This document shows, one piece after another, positions 1 to 5,365 of a stretch of DNA of 12,216 nt. A model generated the notes under the pieces. The model was not told the origin of the DNA and made no database searches. It saw nothing but the letters and a program-made list of their open reading frames with translations. A program made the position numbers and the translations under genes. Origin of the DNA: JAQVIJ01 sp041287365 (GTDB taxonomy: Bacteria > Desulfobacterota > Dissulfuribacteria > Dissulfuribacterales > DYLC01); assembly GCA_041287365.1 (NCBI GenBank), contig JBEULL010000010.1, positions 1 through 12,216 on the forward strand. Direction: 5' to 3'. Each line of letters begins with the position of its first letter. The first letter of the stretch is position 1.

Positions 1-130
1 CCATTGGCCTAACCCATCTGGATGTCATAATGCAGGAAAAGGGAATGATGCCCGTGGCATTCTCCCTGTGGAATAACTTCTTAACAAGATAGAACTTGAA
101 CCGCTCCCATTGTTAAATATATGCCTGTCC
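1..130. other. Left-edge sequence with no supportable gene
   Basis: I see no convincing gene here. Short open stretches exist in several frames and run off the window edge, but none matches a family I recognise. An imperfect hairpin can be drawn at 41-66, with stem ATGCC/GGCAT plus outer GGGA/TCCC. The stretch directly follows the broken nuclease gene on the minus strand, so it may be the end of an inserted or rearranged segment. That is inference from position only. Confidence 0.4.
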
Positions 131-158
131 TTTATGTTGCTTTCTTTATGTTGCTTTC
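131..158. repeat. 14-bp tandem duplication at a gene-truncation junction
   Basis: The 14-mer TTTATGTTGCTTTC occurs twice back to back (131-144 and 145-158). On the minus strand the first TAA inside this duplication terminates the nuclease fragment at 146-247. The duplication therefore sits exactly where the nuclease reading frame loses family resemblance, as expected for a repair or insertion scar. It could also be simple slippage. Confidence 0.7.
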
Positions 159-247
159 TTGTTGGCCCTTGGCTCCCTGGCGCTCAGGCCCTTGAACGGG
201 CTGTCGAGATGGATATCGGCGGCATGGATGAATCTGAAAGGTTTCAT
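146..247 (-). pseudogene. N-terminal remnant of a YhaO/SbcD-like DNA repair nuclease
   Basis: Read on the minus strand from an ATG at 247, the product begins MKPFRFIHAADIHLDSPFKG. This is the typical N-terminus of YhaO/SbcD-type calcineurin-like metallophosphoesterases, whose first metal-binding motif is D-x-H (D11, H13 here). Intact members are roughly 350-420 residues long and act as Mn-dependent DNA end nucleases, usually with an SbcC/YhaN-type ATPase. This one keeps family-like sequence for about 27 residues and stops after 33 codons at the tandem duplication. It starts 5 bases after the WYL gene stop, so it was probably the second gene of that operon. The identification rests on a short but distinctive segment. 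Lack of the remaining domain makes it non-functional as seen here, unless the left edge is an assembly error. Confidence 0.7.
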
Positions 248-252
248 GGTCT

Positions 253-1206
253 TTATATATCAGGCGGTTTTGAAATTTGATACATCTTTTCTATCTCATC
301 CGCTAGACCAAGCCGCAGAGACTCGGGCTCCAGCACTCGCGCCCTGCTGCCGAACTGGAGAACCTTCATCATTATCTCTGTAAAGTCCGTCACCGGCAAG
401 GTCAGAACAAGACCATTCGGCGTCTCTTCCATCTCTTGATCAGGGTGCCATATCTGTTCCCGCACTATCGCCGCCGCATCCTTTACGAAAAGGATTTTTA
501 CGGTTTTTACATCACTTCCCTTGAATATTCCAAAGGATTTGTCCAGAAGCGCATCGAGGGTCTCATTCGTTATTTCACACACACGGCATCGTTCATCTGT
601 CAATTCGAGCGCACTCATGCGTGGGATGTGAAATATCCTGACGGCGTTTCTCAAGTGACAAAAGGCGGCCAGATACCACCGCCACTGGTAGTTCAGGAGT
701 TTCAGCGGGTCAACCGTCCGGCTGCTTTCCTCTCCGTTGGGCTTGTGATAGCGGAATGTCATGCTCACGCCTTGGCGCATGGCGTTTAAAATAAGCCGCA
801 GTTTTTCGCCTTTCACCGGCTCAGCCTCTATCTTCTCGAAACGGATCGCATCGACCAGACGTTTGCTGCCCGGCGACAGAATCCCTGCGAGCTTCTCTCT
901 GAGGGCCGTTACCTCCGGCAGGGCCGAGAGCCCGGCCTCGTCCGCCATCTTCTGGAGTATGCCAAACAGCGTTATGACCTCGGGCGCATTTTCAAAAGGC
1001 AGGCAAAAGCCATCAGAGGTATAAAAATAGCCGTTTTTAGCCCTGTCAAACTCGATGGGGGCGAGAAGAAAATCCTTCATGTATTCGATGTCACGCCTGG
1101 CCGTGGATTCACTGACCTCGAATCCTTCCATGATCGTCCTGGTGTTTGGATATTTTTTGTCTGCGACCTTTTTATGGAAAAAATATATCCGCTCCATCTG
1201 GCTCAT
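253..1206 (-). CDS. WYL-domain transcriptional regulator
   Basis: The 317-residue protein has the layout of WYL regulators. An N-terminal helix-turn-helix spans about residues 5-48, including the segment TRTIMEGFEVSESTARRDIE. A WYL core follows at about 133-205, with the eponymous W177-Y178-L179. A C-terminal WCX-type domain lies at about 233-310. WYL proteins are DNA-binding regulators thought to sense nucleic acid or nucleotide ligands, and several control CRISPR-Cas or other defence loci. I chose the ATG at 1206 because GGAGGTG stands 6 bases upstream. The open frame continues to 1332 but would run through the promoter region. A TATAAT on the minus strand (1247-1252) lies inside the repeated operator-like element, consistent with autoregulation. 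The truncated nuclease follows 5 bases downstream. The family call is firm; regulation of the cas genes is inferred from position and shared motifs. Confidence 0.88.
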   Translation of the reverse strand: MSQMERIYFFHKKVADKKYPNTRTIMEGFEVSESTARRDIEYMKDFLLAPIEFDRAKNGYFYTSDGFCLPFENAPEVITLFGILQKMADEAGLSALPEVTALREKLAGILSPGSKRLVDAIRFEKIEAEPVKGEKLRLILNAMRQGVSMTFRYHKPNGEESSRTVDPLKLLNYQWRWYLAAFCHLRNAVRIFHIPRMSALELTDERCRVCEITNETLDALLDKSFGIFKGSDVKTVKILFVKDAAAIVREQIWHPDQEMEETPNGLVLTLPVTDFTEIMMKVLQFGSRARVLEPESLRLGLADEIEKMYQISKPPDI

Positions 1207-1243
1207 AAAAAACACCTCCAATGTCATTTTTTTATGGCACCCG

Positions 1244-1312
1244 TTCATTATATGACAGGATAGTTGTGGTATGTTAGAGAAAAAATCTGGGATTTGTGTA
1301 AATATGCGGTAT
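1244..1312. promoter_or_regulatory. Promoter/operator region, copy A (between WYL and exonuclease genes)
   Basis: This segment contains TATATGACAGGATAGTTGTG (1249-1268). The same 20 bases recur at 1912-1931 with one mismatch, and weaker similarity continues for about 50 bases to a shared ATGCG (1304-1308 here). It lies in the divergent intergenic region. On the minus strand it includes TATAAT (1247-1252), a good -10 for the WYL gene, though no strong -35 is visible. A shorter related motif, TATAACGGATAGT, is found at 1352-1364 just before the exonuclease start. Operator function is inferred. Confidence 0.55.
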
Positions 1313-1351
1313 TCATGCTTCAGATAGACCATTTTAACTATTATTATCTAA

Positions 1352-1364
1352 TATAACGGATAGT
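1352..1364 (+). promoter_or_regulatory. Short copy of the shared motif before the exonuclease gene
   Basis: TATAACGGATAGT resembles the core TATGACAGGATAGT of the copies at 1249 and 1912, with one substitution and one missing base. It ends 8 bases before the exonuclease ATG, where a bound repressor would block initiation. A match this short could occur by chance. Confidence 0.35.
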
Positions 1365-1372
1365 GAAAGCAA

Positions 1373-1879
1373 ATGAAGCATATTGTTGTTGACGTGGAAA
1401 CCACCGGCATGTCCGTCAAGAGCGGTGGAAGGGTGATTGAAATCGGCGCCGTCGCCATTGAAAAAGGCTGCGTTATCGCTGAGCTTGCCACGCTGATAGA
1501 CGCCGGCGCACGGATAAGTTACGGCGCATTCCTGGTACATGGAATCTCCACGGACATGCTGGCAGGCAACCCTACGCCTGAGGCGGCATGGCCCTGTTTT
1601 CTGGAATTTATTGGCGATACCCCGCTGGTTGCACACAATGCGCCATTTGACAGCGCATTTGTGCGCAATGAATTTGCCAGGCTGGGCATATCGCTTAAAA
1701 ACCGCTGGCATTGCACGGTAAAATTGGCCAGGAAAAGACTGCCACAACTGCAGAATCACCGTCTGGATACTGTTTACCGGTGTCTTTTCGGTGAATTGCC
1801 CCCCGGCATACAGCGTCATCGGGCACTGGACGACGCGCGGTTGGCCGCGATGATATGGATTGAATTGGGGAAAAATTGA
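1373..1879 (+). CDS. DnaQ-like DEDDh 3'-5' exonuclease
   Basis: This stand-alone 168-residue exonuclease domain matches the epsilon/DnaQ family. Exo I is VDVETTG with D7 and E9. Exo II is VAHNAPFD with H88, N89 and D93. Exo III is HRALDDA with H149 and D154, giving the full DEDDh set. Such enzymes remove 3' nucleotides from single-stranded DNA using two metal ions. There is no polymerase, helicase or UvrC-like extension, so it is a minimal domain. The ATG at 1373 has only a weak upstream purine-rich site. The gene is codirectional with the cas operon, about 360 bases ahead of cas3, and carries operator-like motifs also found before the cas genes. DnaQ-like domains are fused to Cas2 in some subtype I-E systems, and host DnaQ-family nucleases trim prespacers in E. 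coli. A role in spacer acquisition is therefore plausible but unproven. A housekeeping repair role is the alternative. Confidence 0.88.
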   Translation: MKHIVVDVETTGMSVKSGGRVIEIGAVAIEKGCVIAELATLIDAGARISYGAFLVHGISTDMLAGNPTPEAAWPCFLEFIGDTPLVAHNAPFDSAFVRNEFARLGISLKNRWHCTVKLARKRLPQLQNHRLDTVYRCLFGELPPGIQRHRALDDARLAAMIWIELGKN

Positions 1880-1906
1880 TGGGACCATCGATTTTTACGG
1901 CGCCTC

Positions 1907-1973
1907 CTCACTATATGAAAGGATAGTTGTGCTATTATAGATAAAATGCAGAAATAGGTAAAAAATGCGTAAA
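1907..1973 (+). promoter_or_regulatory. Promoter/operator region, copy B (ahead of the cas operon)
   Basis: TATATGAAAGGATAGTTGTG (1912-1931) matches the element at 1249-1268 in 19 of 20 positions and in the same orientation. Looser similarity extends to ATGCG at 1965-1969. The core contains an inverted ATAG-TTGTG-CTAT (1924-1936), a small dyad of the kind dimeric regulators use. TATTAT (1933-1938) is a possible -10. It is the only sizeable gap upstream of the 70-codon ORF and cas3, so it is the best candidate for the cas promoter. Function is inferred. Confidence 0.55.
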
Positions 1974-2003
1974 ATTTTTAACAGGATGCCGGGATAACGC
2001 CGC

Positions 2004-2216
2004 ATGGAGCATAATGAATGTTTTATAGAAGTGGACTTGCATTCTCCGCTTGTGCCTGACGAACTTCGGATGAAACTAAAACTTATGTGGGACGACAGCC
2101 TGATTTTATACAGGTTGGAGACAAAATCATATCCTGAATGGTGGCTTCTCGAAGCCGGCACTGGGGAACTGATAGATGTTTTTTATCTTAATAGAAGATG
2201 GTTCGGGATATTTTGA
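2004..2216 (+). CDS. Small protein of unknown function ahead of cas3
   Basis: I do not recognise this 70-residue product. It starts MEHNECFIEVDLHSPLVPDE and ends in an aromatic-rich segment (PEWWLLEAG, then FYLNRRWFGIF). It has no signal peptide, membrane segment or cysteine motif. A GGGA at 1991-1994, 9 bases before the ATG, is a modest ribosome binding site. The gene sits between the putative cas promoter and cas3, ending 19 bases before the proposed cas3 start and on the same strand. It would therefore be the first gene of the transcript. It could be a cas-associated small protein, a leader peptide that sets cas3 translation, or a chance ORF. The balanced composition and operon position favour a real gene, with moderate confidence. 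Confidence 0.5.
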   Translation: MEHNECFIEVDLHSPLVPDELRMKLKLMWDDSLILYRLETKSYPEWWLLEAGTGELIDVFYLNRRWFGIF

Positions 2217-2235
2217 TCTTAAAAAGAGGTGAGAC

Positions 2236-4548
2236 ATAGAGACGATTTATCTTGCCCATAGCGCTAATGAACAAGGCCAGACACATCCAGCTAAAGAACA
2301 TCTGACCAATGTTGCTCGACTTGCAGCCAGTTTTGCAGACAGGACATCCTGGAAGAATGAAGCTGCGCTGTCTGGCATTTTCCATGATCTCGGCAAATAT
2401 GCAGACCTGTTTCAGGCACGGCTGCGAGGAGAGGTAACAGGGCTTGACCATTGGTCACCAGGTGCATGGATCGCTCTAAGTGAATTTCAAGCCGTTGCCG
2501 CTTCATTGGCGATTCAAGGCCATCATATAGGACTTCAACAAGGAAATAACCAGGCATTACGGGCGATGAAACGGGCGCATCCGGCAACTATCAGATTAAG
2601 TGACGAAAATTTTGACTGTTTAAAGAAACGGTTTGCCGCTGATGGCTTAACAGCCCAAAGGCCAAAAAATCCAATTATTCAGATTCAAACCGGATTCCAA
2701 TCACAAGTTGCCGCCATGCTTGATGTGAGAATGCTTTTCTCGTGTCTAACCGATGCCGATTTCCTGGACACAGAGGCGCATTTTGATAAAGATCTACAGG
2801 GTAAGCGTTGCCGTGAAGCAGGGCAGCAGTTGAATGCATATCAGGCATTGGCGGCTCTGGATGCCTTCATGTCAAGCAAGATTCGAGGAGCAAACATAGC
2901 TGACAAAATCGTTCTGAAAGCCAGAAACGTCCTTTGGGACATGCTTACCGTATCAGCAGACAATGATCCCGGGTTGTTTACTCTGACGGCGCCGACCGGC
3001 AGCGGCAAGACTCTAGCCATGCTCAAATTCGCCCTGGAGCATGCGGCAAGAAACGGCCTCAAGCGTATCATTCTTGCCGTTCCGTTTCTGTCGATTATTG
3101 AGCAGACAGCGGCGATTTATAACGCCGTTTTTGAAAAATTTTCTGATAATTTCGTGCTCGAGCATCACAGCCTAGCAGGGTTGGGCAGCGAAGAAACTCA
3201 CGGCGATGCAGAGGCCTCATCTGAACGCGCAAGACGGCTGCTGTCGGAAAACTGGGATGCACCCATTATTATCACCACCAATGTGCAATTGCTTGAATCG
3301 CTCTTCTCCAACCGCCCTTCTACCTGCCGTAAGCTCCATAATCTGATGGAATCGGTCATCATGTTTGATGAGGCGCAGACATTGCCTCAAGCCTTAGCCG
3401 TTCCGACTCTGGCGGCGCTTTCTCATCTCTCTAAAACCTATCAAACTACAGTGCTTTTTGCCACCGCTACTCAGCCAGCCTTTGACGCATTGGATGATGC
3501 CGTTAAAAAATATGTTGCTATGGGCTGGCGTCCCATTGAGGTGGCACCTGATAATGCCAGTCTCTATGATGCTCTGCGCCGCCATGAAGTCCTCTGGCCA
3601 AAGAAGGGTGAAACAAAGGACTGGCCAAAGCTGGCGGATGAAATCAAAAACGAAAAGCAGGTGCTCTGCGTTGTGAATTTGAAGACTCACGCATCGGCAT
3701 TGCTCGATGAATTGAAATGCGATGAGGGCGTTTTTCATCTTTCCACCAACCTCTGCCCTCTCCATCGCAGAGCGGTGTTGAATGAGGTGCGGGCCAGGCT
3801 GAAAGCAGGACAGCCTTGCCGTCTGATCTCAACCCAATGTGTTGAAGCGGGTGTCGATATCGATTTCCCTTTGGTCTATCGCGCCCTCGCGCCCTTGGAT
3901 GCCATAGCTCAGGCTGCTGGACGTTGTAACAGAGAAGGACTGCTAGTTGATACAGAGGGGAATCGAATTATGGGAGAGGTCCGAGTCTTTGAGCCATCTG
4001 TTGAAGGTGACTACTGGAAACGTTACCCCACGCGAGCATATTTTCAAGCTGCTGAGATCACGCGTAGCATGCTTATCGAATCAGACGCAATCGGCCTCGA
4101 TCTTAACGATCCCAAGATATTCCGTGACTATTACCACCGGCTGTATGACCTGAACAGACCTGAGACACAGAACAAGGAACTTGCCGACGCTGTGACCTCT
4201 GTTGATTTTGTTCGTGTGGCAAAAGAGTATAGGCTGATTGATCAATCCACCATTCAGATATTGGTGCCTTATAGTCCATATATCAAAATTTTTGATGAAA
4301 TGCGCCGCCAGCAGGATGAAGAAGGCATCAATGCCAGGTGGATACGCCGCGCTCAAGGACTTGCAGTCAGTATATTCCGCCCGAAATCTAAACATCCTGC
4401 ATGGGACGTGTTGATTCCGGCAAAACTCCGCTATGGCAATGGAACTTCGGATGAATGGTATATCCTCGAAGATCATGATGGAGAGTCATATTATGATGAT
4501 GTCTTAGGGCTGCGGCTGCCTCAGTCGCAGCAAATCTTAATTGGTTGA
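2236..4548 (+). CDS. cas3: CRISPR-associated helicase/nuclease Cas3 (HD + DExH), subtype I-C, non-ATG start
   Basis: Cas3 is the single-strand nuclease and translocase recruited by Cascade after target binding. Numbering from codon 2236, the HD nuclease domain shows H8, H22, H50-D51 (FHDLGK), H72 and H96-H97. The helicase shows motif I APTGSGKT (252-259), motif II DEAQ (378-381), motif III ATATQP (409-414) and motif VI QAAGRCNREG (559-568). The 770-residue length suits the family. The start is odd: after the stop at 2230 there is no in-frame ATG, GTG or TTG until a TTG at 2506, which would remove the HD domain. A good site, AGAGG (2225-2229), lies 6 bases before ATA (2236), giving a product beginning (M)ETIYLAHS. 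ATT at 2245 is a second candidate. The most economical reading is an original ATG changed to ATA, or a base-calling error. Otherwise the gene is intact. Confidence 0.9.
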   Translation: METIYLAHSANEQGQTHPAKEHLTNVARLAASFADRTSWKNEAALSGIFHDLGKYADLFQARLRGEVTGLDHWSPGAWIALSEFQAVAASLAIQGHHIGLQQGNNQALRAMKRAHPATIRLSDENFDCLKKRFAADGLTAQRPKNPIIQIQTGFQSQVAAMLDVRMLFSCLTDADFLDTEAHFDKDLQGKRCREAGQQLNAYQALAALDAFMSSKIRGANIADKIVLKARNVLWDMLTVSADNDPGLFTLTAPTGSGKTLAMLKFALEHAARNGLKRIILAVPFLSIIEQTAAIYNAVFEKFSDNFVLEHHSLAGLGSEETHGDAEASSERARRLLSENWDAPIIITTNVQLLESLFSNRPSTCRKLHNLMESVIMFDEAQTLPQALAVPTLAALSHLSKTYQTTVLFATATQPAFDALDDAVKKYVAMGWRPIEVAPDNASLYDALRRHEVLWPKKGETKDWPKLADEIKNEKQVLCVVNLKTHASALLDELKCDEGVFHLSTNLCPLHRRAVLNEVRARLKAGQPCRLISTQCVEAGVDIDFPLVYRALAPLDAIAQAAGRCNREGLLVDTEGNRIMGEVRVFEPSVEGDYWKRYPTRAYFQAAEITRSMLIESDAIGLDLNDPKIFRDYYHRLYDLNRPETQNKELADAVTSVDFVRVAKEYRLIDQSTIQILVPYSPYIKIFDEMRRQQDEEGINARWIRRAQGLAVSIFRPKSKHPAWDVLIPAKLRYGNGTSDEWYILEDHDGESYYDDVLGLRLPQSQQILIG

Positions 4549-4549
4549 C

Positions 4550-4581
4550 GAGTCTGTCAAACGTTTCTTTTTAACAGACTC
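4550..4581 (+). promoter_or_regulatory. Hairpin between cas3 and cas5c
   Basis: GAGTCTGT (4550-4557) and ACAGACTC (4574-4581) are perfect 8-base inverted arms. Three more A-T pairs form inside after one mismatch, leaving an 8-base loop. The hairpin starts right after the cas3 stop and ends 4 bases before the cas5c ribosome binding site. No T-run follows, so it is not a classical intrinsic terminator. An mRNA processing or stability element separating cas3 from the Cascade genes is a reasonable inference. Confidence 0.5.
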
Positions 4582-4600
4582 CGAAGAAAGGAGGAATAAT

Positions 4601-5365
4601 GTGAGCAAAAGAACCCACACCCTTGAAGTCTGGGGGGACCTGGCCTGTTTCACGCGCCCGGAGATGAAGGTCGAACGGTTCAGTTATCCTGTCATCACGC
4701 CATCTGCCGCACGAGGAATCTTTGATGCCATCTACTGGGAGGGTATTCGGGATGCCAAAGGAATGCGCCCTTACTTCCATTGGCAAGTGGAGCGGATCGA
4801 GGTGCTGAAGATGCCGCGCTATATCGCGTTGCGGCGCAACGAAGTAAAAGACAAAGCACCTCCAGACCGGACGCTAAAGGCATGGATGAATGGCCGGCAG
4901 CAGCCGGAACCACTCTGGGCAGATGGAGGCAAAGATGAACTGGGAACCGATCAGAAAGGCAGAACTCAGCGGCAGACAATGGCTTTGAAGAATGTCCATT
5001 ATCGCCTGACAGCACGGATTATTCCAAAGAAGCAGTTTTCGGTGCCGGAGCAGATCAACAAGTTCGAAAGTATATTTGAGAGAAGGGCTAAACAGGGGAA
5101 ATGCTTTCAGCAACCCTTTTTCGGATGTAGTGAGTTCCCTGCATTTTTCAAGTATGTGCCATCCGGCGAAGAACAAGTCTGCCCTGCGCCCTTTGATCAA
5201 CACATCGGCTGGATGCTCTACGATGTCTTTGATTTGCGCCGCGATGTTGTGGTTGATGACAAGCCGTTTATTTCCATATTTGATGCCACGGTTAAGGGAG
5301 GAATTATGGATGTCCCGCCATTCGAGAGCGAAATGGTACGCAAGCCGGAAAGGGGGCGAATCTGA
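4601..5365 (+). CDS. cas5c: Cas5c, Cascade subunit and pre-crRNA endonuclease
   Basis: In subtype I-C, which lacks Cas6, Cas5c (Cas5d) cuts pre-crRNA at the base of the repeat hairpin and then holds the 5' handle in Cascade. The 254-residue protein opens with the family pattern LEVWGDLACFTRPEMKVER and PSAARGIFDAIYW. Y45 lies where the Bacillus Cas5d catalytic tyrosine is known. The block RTQRQTMALKNVHYRL (residues 121-136) holds K130 and H133, candidate partners, but I cannot align them with certainty. I chose GTG at 4601 because AAGGAGG (4586-4592) sits 8 bases upstream. An upstream TTG at 4541 would overlap the cas3 end and has no such site. The stop TGA overlaps the cas8c ATG by one base (TGATG), implying translational coupling. 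Confidence 0.93.
   Translation: MSKRTHTLEVWGDLACFTRPEMKVERFSYPVITPSAARGIFDAIYWEGIRDAKGMRPYFHWQVERIEVLKMPRYIALRRNEVKDKAPPDRTLKAWMNGRQQPEPLWADGGKDELGTDQKGRTQRQTMALKNVHYRLTARIIPKKQFSVPEQINKFESIFERRAKQGKCFQQPFFGCSEFPAFFKYVPSGEEQVCPAPFDQHIGWMLYDVFDLRRDVVVDDKPFISIFDATVKGGIMDVPPFESEMVRKPERGRI

Noticed and set aside
1207..1332. Extended N-terminus of the WYL protein to an ATG at 1332
   Set aside because: The extra 42 residues match nothing in the family and overlay the promoter region, while GGAGGTG precedes the ATG at 1206 at ideal spacing.
1334..2161. Minus-strand open frames opposite the exonuclease and the 70-codon ORF
   Set aside because: They lie antisense to genes with clear family motifs or better context, and their products resemble nothing I know.
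4541..4600. TTG start of cas5c at 4541
   Set aside because: The family N-terminus begins at the GTG at 4601, which has a strong AAGGAGG site; the upstream part is only hairpin and ribosome binding sequence.
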